A DNA stretch of 64,000 nucleotides, taken from a virus. The stretch covers positions 248,001 to 312,000 of the IMG/VR virus record IMGVR_UViG_3300040801_001224, one strand, 5' to 3'. The notes beneath the pieces are model-generated. The model did not search any database. It saw only the letters and a program-made list of their open reading frames with translations, and was not told the origin of the DNA. Numbering within the stretch: the stretch's first letter is position 1; every line of letters begins with the position of its first letter. Of this stretch, positions 37,875-46,032 are shown one piece after another. The translations under genes and the position numbers were made by a program.

Positions 37875-38135
37875 ATGATCAGCCATAATTTAGACTTTAA
37901 CCGAGGAACATATGTGATAGGACACTACAAGTATCCTAAATGCCCGAGCTGTGATGACGCTAAACAATTATTATTGGATAACGATATCCAATACACTTTT
38001 GTTCAAGCAGACAAGCAATTGTTTGGTAAAGTGATAGGCGCAACAAAGTCACAAACAGTTCCGCAAATCTTCATGGACGGCGAGTTCATTGGAGGGTATG
38101 AAAACTTACAAGCTAAAATAGGAGAAAAGCAATGA
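37875..38135 (+). CDS. Glutaredoxin
   Basis: 86 aa with KYPKCPSCDDAKQLL (CPSC site), TVPQIFMDG and FIGGYE. AAGGAGAAA site. Overlaps the peroxiredoxin start (ATGA), so it probably reduces that enzyme directly, as in hybrid Prx5-glutaredoxin proteins. Confidence 0.9.
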   Translation: MISHNLDFNRGTYVIGHYKYPKCPSCDDAKQLLLDNDIQYTFVQADKQLFGKVIGATKSQTVPQIFMDGEFIGGYENLQAKIGEKQ

Positions 38136-38644
38136 AACAAGTACCATCAGTAACATTTAAAACTCGTGTTCGTGACGAGTCAATTGGGGGTGATAACCCA
38201 TTCCGTTGGCAGGACGTAACTTCAGAAGACTACTTCGCAGGTAAGCGTTCTATTGTATTCGCACTACCAGGTGCTTATACTCCGACGTGTAGCAATTTTC
38301 AATTGCCTAACTTTGAAAAGCTATATGAAGACTTTAAGGCTAAGGGCATTGACGAGATCTACTGCCTATCAGTCAATGACGCTTTCGTCATGTATCAGTG
38401 GGGTAAACAGCAGGGTGTTGAAAACATTAAACTAATCCCGGACGGCAACGGTGAATTCACTCGCAAGATGGGCATGTTAGTAGACAAGTCTAACCTAGGC
38501 TTTGGTATGCGCTCATGGCGTTATGCTATGGTTGTTAACGATATGGAAATTGAAAAGATCTTCTGTGAAGAAGGCTTTTGTGATCTAGCGCAAGACGATC
38601 CATATGAGTTAAGCTCACCGGAAAATATCTTAGAAAACTTATAA
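38132..38644 (+). CDS. Peroxiredoxin (Prx5-like)
   Basis: 170 aa: FALPGAYTPTCSNFQLP has the peroxidatic Cys in PGAYTPTC, LSVNDAFVMYQW follows, and MRSWRYAMVVND holds the conserved Arg. Removes peroxide made during infection. Coupled to the glutaredoxin gene. A resolving Cys may be one of those in IFCEEGFCDL, or glutaredoxin may resolve it. Confidence 0.9.
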   Translation: MKQVPSVTFKTRVRDESIGGDNPFRWQDVTSEDYFAGKRSIVFALPGAYTPTCSNFQLPNFEKLYEDFKAKGIDEIYCLSVNDAFVMYQWGKQQGVENIKLIPDGNGEFTRKMGMLVDKSNLGFGMRSWRYAMVVNDMEIEKIFCEEGFCDLAQDDPYELSSPENILENL

Positions 38645-38661
38645 AAAAGTGGTCTAAAAGG

Positions 38662-38690
38662 TTGACATAGTGGTCAACATTGTGTATAAT
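38662..38690 (+). promoter_or_regulatory. Sigma70-like phage promoter
   Basis: TTGACA-17-TATAAT; the spacer has TGGTCAACAT, not the usual block. Confidence 0.85.
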
Positions 38691-38730
38691 GTATTTATAA
38701 ATTAATAAAACAGTACACGAAGGAACCACT

Positions 38731-39474
38731 ATGTCACTTAACTGGTATAACGAAGACGACAAAGACATCTTCATGTCCCTCAAGGGCCTTGTTAATAACA
38801 ACAACGGCTTCTGGAAATCTATTAAGCAACGTTCCTTCCTCATCGAAAAGAAAATGGGTGGCAAAATCCGAGAGCCACACTCATTCATCAAAGAAAACTT
38901 TGGCATGGATTATCGTGATGGTCACCGTTATGTGATTGTTGACGCCATTGCTCAATGGTCCACGTATGGTTCACGTGGTCAAGTGCCAGTGTACTGGGGT
39001 TTCGAACTTGACGACTATGGTATCACTCGTCATTATAAGATTGGCAACAAGGGTAACCTACGTCAGGGGGCTCGTCCAGATGCTGGCAAAACAAAATTGT
39101 TATGGGAACGTCCTGAAGAAGCCGTTTCAGAACTTAAAACTGAAATCGACGAAGCTGTTGAAGAGGCTCGTCTAGCAGAATTCAATCACCTAATGGGCAT
39201 TCGTTATGGTGATCACATTGGTAACATTGGTGATAAGAAATACGAGTTCGGAACAGTAACACTTGTTGCTAAAAGCCAGACAACTAACTTCCGCGGTGAA
39301 TACGTTACTTGGCAACGTTTCAAGGATTCTGACGGCAACCTTATCGACTACACAGGCAAAAGTCTGGGTCTTGAACGTGGTGACCAGGCCAACCTCATTG
39401 GTAACATCAAAGCACATTTCGAATCAAAGAAAGACGAGTGTATCACACGCATTATCTATCCTAAAGTAGCGTAA
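38731..39474 (+). CDS. Hypothetical protein, 247 aa, possible OB-fold C-terminus
   Basis: AAGGAA site, long leader. The C-terminal third (YEFGTVTLVAKSQTTNFRGEY, DGNLIDYTGKSLGL, GNIKAHFESKKDE) reads as five strands like an OB or SH3 barrel; the N-terminal part is mixed. Might be a nucleic-acid-binding protein; not recognised. Confidence 0.6.
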   Translation: MSLNWYNEDDKDIFMSLKGLVNNNNGFWKSIKQRSFLIEKKMGGKIREPHSFIKENFGMDYRDGHRYVIVDAIAQWSTYGSRGQVPVYWGFELDDYGITRHYKIGNKGNLRQGARPDAGKTKLLWERPEEAVSELKTEIDEAVEEARLAEFNHLMGIRYGDHIGNIGDKKYEFGTVTLVAKSQTTNFRGEYVTWQRFKDSDGNLIDYTGKSLGLERGDQANLIGNIKAHFESKKDECITRIIYPKVA

Positions 39475-39490
39475 CTTTCGCAGTAACATA

Positions 39491-39498
39491 GATAAATA
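39491..39498 (+). promoter_or_regulatory. Late promoter motif GATAAATA
   Basis: Leads the block of putative internal virion proteins (39527-42788). Confidence 0.65.
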
Positions 39499-39526
39499 CA
39501 ACTATAATAACTATAGGGTATTTACT

Positions 39527-39784
39527 ATGAATGACATGAGAAAATTAATGGAAGCAGTAGAATTAGACGAAGTCTATCACAAATCTATTGGCTACGAACA
39601 AGTTGAAAATTCAATCTACAAATTAAGAAAGGCTCTACGTCCCGACAGTGTTCTGTGTAGAAAAATTTCAGAAAATGCTGATAACGTTGAAGCTGAATTT
39701 GCCGAAATGAGTCAAGCGATTGAACGAATCGCTGAGATATGGGATGAAGTAGATTATATCATTGGCATAAATGGAGAAGAGTGA
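39527..39784 (+). CDS. Putative internal virion protein A, 85 aa
   Basis: N-terminus MNDMRKLMEAVELDE is nearly identical to the next protein's; ends in L-D-E, a T4-type prohead protease site. The rest is a charged helical protein. Likely packaged; function unknown. Confidence 0.62.
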   Translation: MNDMRKLMEAVELDEVYHKSIGYEQVENSIYKLRKALRPDSVLCRKISENADNVEAEFAEMSQAIERIAEIWDEVDYIIGINGEE

Positions 39785-39785
39785 T

Positions 39786-40091
39786 ATGTCTGACATGAGA
39801 AAACTAATGGAAGCAGTTGAACTTAATGAGTTCGATATGGAAGCTTCAGAAGCCGTACATGAGCTTGAAGACATCAAGCAACAAATCGCAAATCTACTAG
39901 ACGAAGCAAAGCAGGTTCTACGCAGTGTGGGTAACGAAGGTGTTTCAGAACGTGCGAGACGTACCTGGTTAGCGCATATGACTACCGCATTATCTAATGA
40001 TCATGAATGGATGGGTAGGGATATGAACACAATGCAGGATACTATCGAAGAACTCTACCAGATGAACGATGAGTCAGGTGAGGAATACTAG
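39786..40091 (+). CDS. Putative internal virion protein B, 101 aa
   Basis: Start at 39786 gives MSDMRKLMEAVELNE, the twin of protein A's N-terminus, while the bodies differ. That is the picture of a shared targeting peptide on unrelated cargo. Helical C-terminal part. Confidence 0.62.
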   Translation: MSDMRKLMEAVELNEFDMEASEAVHELEDIKQQIANLLDEAKQVLRSVGNEGVSERARRTWLAHMTTALSNDHEWMGRDMNTMQDTIEELYQMNDESGEEY

Positions 40092-40523
40092 ATGCGTATA
40101 TTTGAAATGACAGACTATGAGTTGGTTGAGGTAACACTAACTGAGTCAGCAGTTGTAGAAGACATCCCGGAGCCAGATGACCCGAATGCTATGGGCAAAC
40201 ATGAATTCTTCATTAAGCGTCCAAGTGGTGAGTCATCATATTACACAACAAAGGGTGACATGCCCTTCGCCAAAGCCAAAGAACTTGCCAAAAAATTATC
40301 ACAGGGTGGCGAAGTACAATACAGCTCAATGAATGCTGGCGGCTATGCTGATCCAATGGCTGATCAGTTCAGCATGAACCCACGTGATATAGAACCAGAA
40401 TTTGAGAATCCAAAACCATCTGGCATGTTAGACCGAACTGGCATAAAGACTAAGAAAGTCCCAGCATCAACTAAAGCAGGACTGTTAGATCGTTTACGTG
40501 CCGCAAAAAAGGAGATTGAATGA
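40092..40523 (+). CDS. Putative internal virion protein C, 143 aa
   Basis: Starts directly after the previous TAG. N-terminal MRIFEMTDYELVEVTLTE ends L-T-E. Pro/Asp-rich then a basic C-terminus (TKAGLLDRLRAAKKEIE). Part of the same block. Confidence 0.58.
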   Translation: MRIFEMTDYELVEVTLTESAVVEDIPEPDDPNAMGKHEFFIKRPSGESSYYTTKGDMPFAKAKELAKKLSQGGEVQYSSMNAGGYADPMADQFSMNPRDIEPEFENPKPSGMLDRTGIKTKKVPASTKAGLLDRLRAAKKEIE

Positions 40524-40756
40524 TGAGTGAACTACCAGGAAAAGATTTATCCGAAAAAGAATATAGCATTTGGAAAAAACTACAATCAAGACGATTCACA
40601 ATGGCAATGCTTGTTATCATCGTTTCATCTCTAATGCTATACAAGGGACTTATACAGCCAGAAAACTATGAAACACTAATGATATGGATTAGTGGCATCT
40701 ACATTATTGGCAAACCATTCGGTGATATGATTGGTGAAATATTAGCAAAGAAATAA
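40523..40756 (+). CDS. Small membrane protein, two helices (holin-like in layout)
   Basis: 77 aa with an acidic N-terminus, helix FTMAMLVIIVSSLMLY, short loop, helix LMIWISGIYIIGK and a Lys-rich end. The topology could suit a holin, but it lies among virion genes and no lysis enzyme is adjacent, so it may instead be a structural membrane protein. Confidence 0.55.
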   Translation: MSELPGKDLSEKEYSIWKKLQSRRFTMAMLVIIVSSLMLYKGLIQPENYETLMIWISGIYIIGKPFGDMIGEILAKK

Positions 40757-40757
40757 C

Positions 40758-42788
40758 ATGCGCCTAAACGACATCCTATTAGAACTAAACTTTAACAAGA
40801 GTGATGTTCGCCAACTAGCACTTAACAGTAAAGTTGATTGCGGCTTTGAAGCTGAGTTAGTCTGGCCTATAGACGATGGCGGCATGGATTCATCAACTAT
40901 TCAAGATATGGACTGGGATGATCTGCAAAACGCCATATATAACCAGGAAGGGCAACGGGGTGTTGATTCAGTCAGACAAGTGTATGACCAATGGGTCATG
41001 GACTATGCGTATGATGAAGTATACTCTAGTCACCTTGAATCTATAATAGAGAATAATACCGAAAGCTGGCACTGGACCGAGTTCGTAGAAGAAGACGAGG
41101 ACAAGTTCAGGGACTGGTGCGAAGATAACGATAAAGAGTTTGACGTACAGGATCAGGCAACTATCGAAGAGTGGATAGAAGATGATGTCGTAGCAAATGA
41201 TGAATGGCGTGAATGGATTCGTGAAAAGCTAGACTATGATGGCACGTTATCGGATGCCATATTTGAAATCGTAAATGAAGAATACGATATAGACTACTGG
41301 CTATCAAGAAATAATGTATATGATATTTTAAGCGATGCTGAAGTTTATGTGGACGAGTTTGATGAAGATGTTTATATAGAACAAATAGCAGAAGAAATAG
41401 GCCCTATACTAGAACGCTATAGTCAGTTTGACAGTTACGTGTATGGTGGTTACCACAGCAACACGGGCTCAACAGCTATGTGGCGTATTGAAACTGATAG
41501 CTCAATTGAATCGAACACGTATAGTGACGGTGAATTTGTCGGTGTAGAAATAATTAGTCCTGTATTTGAAACGCCTGGCGACATGTTGGAGGAAATGGAA
41601 ATGCTATTCAACAATCTGCCAGCCACAGTTGGAACAAATTCAAGCACAGGTTTACACGTTACAATGAGTATGCCACGTAAGACAGACTCTAAACCAAATA
41701 AACTAAAGATGGCCTTACTGTTGGGTGAGAAGTTTATCCTAGATATATTCAGCCGTCGTGGCAATTCATACACACTACCACATGGTGACAAAATCTTACA
41801 AAAACTACTACAAATGGATCCAGCTGAAATTAATGACTTGCGCTTTGAAAAGCTAGAAAAATTAGTTACAAGCCAAATGGAACAAGCCAAGTATAGCACT
41901 ATTAACTTCAAGAGTGAAGAGAACGAATATGGCAATCAGCTTATTGAATTCCGTGTTGCGGGCGGAACAGACTACGAAGTATACATGGATAAAATTGAAA
42001 AGACTGTGGTGCGTTATGCGACTGTTATGCGAGCTGGCTATTCGGACTTTTACAAAGAAGATTACGCAAAGGCACTCACACGTTTTGTACACAAGATATC
42101 AAAAGTTACCAAACAAGCTACTGGTGACGATCCTATCCTAAAGGCATTCGTTGCCATGGGCAGTCCAAATAATGCTAAATCTATTGACCAACAGTATAAA
42201 GATGCTAAGGCAAACGAAATGGAAGGCTTCATGACTGAAGCTGAAGAAAGGCTGTATAACATGGTACGTGTGGCCCTGGAAAATGTTGATGTGCAGAAGT
42301 TTAAAAAGGACGTTAACCCTAGTGTGTCACGTGGTGTGAAAATGGCGTTTAAGCGTTTCAACGGCCATCCAAAGAGATTTTTAGAAAGGCACCCCAGAGC
42401 TCTAAAAGAATACTATGCCCTACAACGTGTATTCAGACAGCCAGATCAGATAGAAGCTTTCGTTGATAAGCCCTGGGAAAAAGTATTCATACTAACTAAC
42501 AATGCCCTGGAAAACTTAAAGCAGGGCAAGCCTGTTGGTTATGATCAGATCCATGTGGGACACAAGTCACTCATGTATTCCTGGGATGATGCCGTTAAGT
42601 TTAGACAGCACAATTCAGAAGACAAGGTAGAAAAATCTAAAAAAGAACTCACAGATAAATTCAATGTAGACTATGATTGGGATTTAACCGGTGAACCGAA
42701 CAAATGGGTAGTCATTGACGGTGGCCGTATAGACTCGAAGTTCATGCAGGCACTATTCATGATGAAAATATTAGTACTGAGTACTTGA
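40758..42788 (+). CDS. Amidoligase-like (COOH-NH2 ligase) protein with capsid-targeting-like N-terminus
   Basis: 676 aa. MRLNDILLE is the recurrent N-terminal peptide (L-L-E). Then CGFEAELVWP, WRIETDSSIE, VGVEIISPVFETPGDMLEEM and STGLHVTMSMP follow the glutamine-synthetase-fold amidoligase pattern (E-x-E, D-x-S, E-I-x-S-P, GLH-V-x). A very acidic insert (about 60-220) is unusual. Such ligases form amide bonds between peptides or modify cell-wall components. Packaged in the head, it could act at entry; this is inference. Confidence 0.65.
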   Translation: MRLNDILLELNFNKSDVRQLALNSKVDCGFEAELVWPIDDGGMDSSTIQDMDWDDLQNAIYNQEGQRGVDSVRQVYDQWVMDYAYDEVYSSHLESIIENNTESWHWTEFVEEDEDKFRDWCEDNDKEFDVQDQATIEEWIEDDVVANDEWREWIREKLDYDGTLSDAIFEIVNEEYDIDYWLSRNNVYDILSDAEVYVDEFDEDVYIEQIAEEIGPILERYSQFDSYVYGGYHSNTGSTAMWRIETDSSIESNTYSDGEFVGVEIISPVFETPGDMLEEMEMLFNNLPATVGTNSSTGLHVTMSMPRKTDSKPNKLKMALLLGEKFILDIFSRRGNSYTLPHGDKILQKLLQMDPAEINDLRFEKLEKLVTSQMEQAKYSTINFKSEENEYGNQLIEFRVAGGTDYEVYMDKIEKTVVRYATVMRAGYSDFYKEDYAKALTRFVHKISKVTKQATGDDPILKAFVAMGSPNNAKSIDQQYKDAKANEMEGFMTEAEERLYNMVRVALENVDVQKFKKDVNPSVSRGVKMAFKRFNGHPKRFLERHPRALKEYYALQRVFRQPDQIEAFVDKPWEKVFILTNNALENLKQGKPVGYDQIHVGHKSLMYSWDDAVKFRQHNSEDKVEKSKKELTDKFNVDYDWDLTGEPNKWVVIDGGRIDSKFMQALFMMKILVLST

Positions 42789-42813
42789 CAAACCACTTCT
42801 ACTATAGTATAAT
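42785..42813 (+). promoter_or_regulatory. Sigma70-like phage promoter for tRNA-Leu and giant RNA
   Basis: TTGACA-17-TATAAT with AACCACTTC; overlaps the stop of the upstream gene. Confidence 0.9.
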
Positions 42814-42823
42814 ACTTCTATTA

Positions 42824-42831
42824 AATAAATA
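42824..42831 (+). promoter_or_regulatory. Late-type motif AATAAATA before tRNA-Leu
   Basis: Predicted start two bases before the tRNA 5' end; a weak match, but both promoter types seem stacked here. Confidence 0.4.
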
Positions 42832-42838
42832 AACGTAT

Positions 42839-42925
42839 GCCGTCATGGAGAAATTGGTAGACTCAGGAGACTTAAAATCTCCCGCTGTTAAAGGCGTCCT
42901 GGTTCGAGTCCAGGTGGCGGCACCA
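42839..42925 (+). tRNA. tRNA-Leu (TAA), copy 2
   Basis: Class II: acceptor GCCGTCA/TGGCGGC, ACCA end; stem GGAGA/TCTCC, loop CTTAAAA (TAA), variable arm, T-arm CCTGG-TTCGAGT-CCAGG. The only tRNA far from the main cluster. Confidence 0.9.
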
Positions 42926-43700
42926 AGAATTTAACAATGCGTCACAATTAGGACCAGGTAAGACTGGCGAGGAGCCGAACCCTTAATCTAGTAATAGGCA
43001 AGGCACACAAATCATAGGAACTTGACAGGTTCCCGTTGTTAAACAATTTAGCAGGGTTACATCAGTCGACGGGTGGCCTTTCGGTGGAGGAGATTTACCT
43101 TTATGGGGAAAAACCGAACCTGCTAAAACTTATTTAAGTCCACATCCTTTAAATAGGACACGTCCGGCTGGTAGCGTTGAGAGTGGCATAAGTCTGTAAG
43201 GACAAGCCCGGTCGCTTTTTATTTTTGCTTATGTTGAGGTAGTTTAAGTGCGTAGTAACTGACTACGTATGTCGACTACAAAGTAGGTAAGGCAGGGAGG
43301 ACCGTATCCTATATGTATCCAAAGGCCACGGAATACGCTAGGACTAATCTTGCTCATCAGAGTCGAAAAGTGAGCCAGAAGTAACATAGCAGTATGTTGC
43401 GAATATAAGCAAATATTTTTTTATTGAGTAGTAGTCGTGCTATGATCCGCCGGTCTTAAAGACGTGTAGATGGGGAGTATGTTAAATGGTTCATGGTAGC
43501 CAACGAGTTGACTTAGAGTCACCAGAAGCTAACCTATTAGTGGTTTAGAAGGTTACACGCCCGCTGAACATACTATTCAATAACTTATACTACAATGGCG
43601 GTAGACCGCTGGGTTCACCAGAGCCGACTACAATGCTGGTACCGAAAGGGAAGATGCCATGATCAAATAAAATCGCCGGACTAGTTCCGGCGTCATCTTT
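42926..43700 (+). ncRNA. Second giant structured RNA (~770 nt)
   Basis: No ORF for 790 nt. Three domains can be drawn. First: CCAG/CTGG, GGAAC/GTTCC and a perfect 9-bp TTTAGCAGG/CCTGCTAAA (43047-43055 with 43119-43127). Second: TTTGCTTAT/ATAAGCAAA (43224-43232 with 43405-43413) around CGTAGT/ACTACG, ending in a seven-T run. Third: AGTATGTT/AACATACT (43476-43483 with 43567-43574), GCGGT/ACCGC and a terminal CGCCGGA/TCCGGCG hairpin (43674-43692). Co-transcribed with tRNA-Leu. Family unknown; giant phage RNAs are the nearest analogy. Confidence 0.6.
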
Positions 43701-43701
43701 C

Positions 43702-43709
43702 GATAAATA
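43702..43709 (+). promoter_or_regulatory. Late promoter motif GATAAATA (leaderless type)
   Basis: Directly after the terminal hairpin of the giant RNA; five bases before ATG 43715. Confidence 0.72.
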
Positions 43710-43714
43710 TAGCT

Positions 43715-43975
43715 ATGGCTATGAGAAACAATCACTGGTTAAATAAAATAAGCATGGAGCTGATGCACAAGCTTGATGAGATCCCGTATTCAGAGGATAT
43801 GGATCAAATTAAGTCCGAGCTTATTAAAGAATATATGACTAAGGTTCCAGAATATATATTAGGCGGAGCATACGAGAATATTAAATTTCCGGAACCCGAG
43901 CCTGAACCAGAAAAACCCAAACCTTTTGATATATCCAAATTAAGTAGCAGTATCCTACGTCCAGTCAAAGATTGA
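43715..43975 (+). CDS. Hypothetical protein, 86 aa, predicted leaderless
   Basis: Helical N-terminal half, then a Pro/Glu repeat (PEPEPEPEKPKP) that looks like a stiff linker, and a short tail. Late. Unknown; maybe a virion protein. Confidence 0.6.
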   Translation: MAMRNNHWLNKISMELMHKLDEIPYSEDMDQIKSELIKEYMTKVPEYILGGAYENIKFPEPEPEPEKPKPFDISKLSSSILRPVKD

Positions 43976-44000
43976 CTCAACCACTTATTCATAGTATAAT
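43972..44000 (+). promoter_or_regulatory. Sigma70-like phage promoter (leaderless type)
   Basis: TTGACT-17-TATAAT with CAACCACTTAT; six bases then ATG 44007. Confidence 0.9.
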
Positions 44001-44006
44001 GTCACT

Positions 44007-44342
44007 ATGATTTTAAAAATACACAAAGACGAAAACACTTTGCTGATAGACCAGGAAAGACGTATTCTGATTACTAAGAACGACCGTCCGCCGCCTTACA
44101 ATGGGCGTGGCTTACTTTCTTTTCATTCTAAGTCAGTTGCTAACATTATACTTGAATATAAGACGGGTGATTTGGCAAACTATTTTCAAGTACTCAAGAA
44201 CAGAGACGAATACCCGCAGTACTTAATTGATTCCATATTTAATGCTTTTGGTTTTAAATTAAAGTGTAGTGCTGGTCCAAGTGAGAAATACTTTTTTGAA
44301 TCCAAAGAAGATGAATTACTATTTAATTTAATGAAAGGTTGA
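44007..44342 (+). CDS. Hypothetical protein, 111 aa, recurrent C-terminal family, leaderless
   Basis: Ends EKYFFESKEDELLFNLMKG, a clear case of the F-x-S/T-K-E-D-x-x-L-F-x-L motif. N-terminal part beta-rich. The -35 box of the next promoter overlaps its stop. Unknown. Confidence 0.62.
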   Translation: MILKIHKDENTLLIDQERRILITKNDRPPPYNGRGLLSFHSKSVANIILEYKTGDLANYFQVLKNRDEYPQYLIDSIFNAFGFKLKCSAGPSEKYFFESKEDELLFNLMKG

Positions 44343-44367
44343 CAGGACCACTTTTTTATAATATAAT
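44339..44367 (+). promoter_or_regulatory. Sigma70-like phage promoter for moxR
   Basis: TTGACA-17-TATAAT with GGACCACTTTTTT, almost the same as at 11772. Confidence 0.9.
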
Positions 44368-44414
44368 ACATACACTAACTAAACAAACAGACATTAACAA
44401 AGAGGACAAAAACT

Positions 44415-45575
44415 ATGTCAGAACGAGAACGTTTCGTAAGACCTTCAGTAGCAAAGACACTTATATCTGTTGCTATGCGAGCCCGCCGCCCAGTTTTCCT
44501 ATGGGGACCTCCTGGTATCGGTAAGTCAGACCTAATCGAACAGATTGGTCGTTCATTCCAACGCTTCAACGAGAATGGTGATGAGATTTCTAAGCCACGT
44601 CCAATCGTTGACATGCGCTTACTCCTAATGGATCCTACAGACATCAAGGGTATTCCTTATTACAACCCTGAGTCTAAGACTATGATCTGGGCACAGCCTG
44701 GTGAACTTCCTACTGAGGAAAATGGCTTAGAGAACGCTATCTTGTTCCTGGACGAGATGAATGCGGCTCCACCAAGTGTACAGGCCGCGGCTTACCAGCT
44801 GATCCTGAACCGTCGTGTTGGTGAGTACGTTCTGCCAGAAGGCGTTGACATTGTTGCCGCTGGTAACCGTGAGTCGGATCGTGGTGTTACTTACCGTATG
44901 CCTAGCCCACTGGCTAACCGTTTTGTTCACTTAGATATGGAATCTAACTTTGAAGATTGGCAGTTATGGGCAATTGAAAACGGTGTTCATGAGGACGTTG
45001 TTGGTTTCTTGAGTAAGCATACACAGAAACTGTTTACGTTTGACGCCAAGTCACCTGACAAGGCATTTGCTACTCCACGTTCATGGGTATTCGCAAGTGA
45101 ACTGTTATTCGAAGCTATTGAAAGTGGCTTAGGTAATCAGGAGCAGACTACCCTGGTAGCCGGTACTGTTGGTGAAGGCTTAGCTATTGAGTTTAACCAA
45201 CACCGTAAGTTTGCGGCGCAACTGCCTGACCCAATCGACGTATTGGAAGGCAAGGTTAAGAACCTTAACGTTGAGGAAGTATCTGCACACTACTCACTGG
45301 TTATTAGCTTATGCTACCGTTTGAAAGAGCTGGCTGGTATTGCTGGTGAGACTGAGGAAAACCGTCCGGAGAACCGTAAGGACCTGGATATGGACAAGTG
45401 GCATGAACTGGTTGACAACTTCCTGAAGTATATGTTGGACAACCTACAGCCAGAAATGGTTATCCTGGGTGCTCGTACAGCACTGAAAGACTTCAAACTT
45501 CCGGTCAAGCACCGTAAGCTGAAGCACTTCACAACCCTGTTTAAAGAATATGGTGACATGGTCCTCGGTCACTAG
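44415..45575 (+). CDS. MoxR-type AAA+ ATPase
   Basis: 386 aa. Walker A GPPGIGKSD, Walker B AILFLDEMN, sensor 1 VAAGNRE and the arginine-finger region SPLANRFVHL fit the MoxR/RavA branch that works with VWA proteins as metal-insertion or remodelling chaperones. A VWA protein with an N-terminal peptidase-like domain is encoded 10 kb downstream (55525). Ends at a strong terminator; GAGGAC site; own promoter. Confidence 0.88.
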   Translation: MSERERFVRPSVAKTLISVAMRARRPVFLWGPPGIGKSDLIEQIGRSFQRFNENGDEISKPRPIVDMRLLLMDPTDIKGIPYYNPESKTMIWAQPGELPTEENGLENAILFLDEMNAAPPSVQAAAYQLILNRRVGEYVLPEGVDIVAAGNRESDRGVTYRMPSPLANRFVHLDMESNFEDWQLWAIENGVHEDVVGFLSKHTQKLFTFDAKSPDKAFATPRSWVFASELLFEAIESGLGNQEQTTLVAGTVGEGLAIEFNQHRKFAAQLPDPIDVLEGKVKNLNVEEVSAHYSLVISLCYRLKELAGIAGETEENRPENRKDLDMDKWHELVDNFLKYMLDNLQPEMVILGARTALKDFKLPVKHRKLKHFTTLFKEYGDMVLGH

Positions 45576-45590
45576 TAGGGGGAGACAGAA

Positions 45591-45614
45591 AAGCCCGGGC
45601 AACCGGGCTTTTTT
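45591..45614. terminator. Rho-independent terminator, probably bidirectional
   Basis: AAGCCCGG/CCGGGCTT with GCAA loop and six T's on +; A's on the other side serve the convergent minus-strand block. Confidence 0.9.
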
Positions 45615-45630
45615 GTGGTTATCGGAAAGA

Positions 45631-46023
45631 TTAGTCTTTATCAATCATGTACCAGGGTTCACCGGACTCATAACCTGAAACAGCTACGAACTCATAACCC
45701 TCATCTGTAAGCCAATCGTTACTAACAACTTGCTCATATCTATTATCTAATATCCAGCCTTCCACTTCTAATACAGCGTGGCCTTCACCTTCTTCTGTAT
45801 AACAAAATACTAGGCGTGAATCCAAACCGGCGTCACGTACTAATTTACGACAAGCTAGAGCAAAGTCTTCGCAGTCACCAACAATACGTGATGATCCGTC
45901 ATAATCAGCGTCTGGCATTACCCAATACTCATCCATGCCATATTGCTTCTCATCAAGCTTGTATGTAAATCTACGAAATACTTTGCGGTGTATTTTATCC
46001 AGGGTGTCCAATAAGTCGCTCAT
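45631..46023 (-). CDS. Transglutaminase-like cysteine protease (BTLCP family)
   Basis: 130 aa. The catalytic triad is visible: Cys in GDCEDFALACRKL, His in GHAVLEV and Asp in WILDNRYEQV, matching bacterial transglutaminase-like cysteine proteinases, which in bacteria cleave adhesins such as LapA-type proteins. In a phage tail block it may process or detach surface proteins. Last gene of a four-gene minus-strand operon. Confidence 0.82.
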   Translation of the reverse strand: MSDLLDTLDKIHRKVFRRFTYKLDEKQYGMDEYWVMPDADYDGSSRIVGDCEDFALACRKLVRDAGLDSRLVFCYTEEGEGHAVLEVEGWILDNRYEQVVSNDWLTDEGYEFVAVSGYESGEPWYMIDKD

Positions 46024-46032
46024 ATGATTCCC

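Noticed and set aside
40523-40756. Confident holin call
   Set aside because: Two membrane helices only, no neighbouring endolysin, and position inside a virion-protein block; kept as membrane protein.
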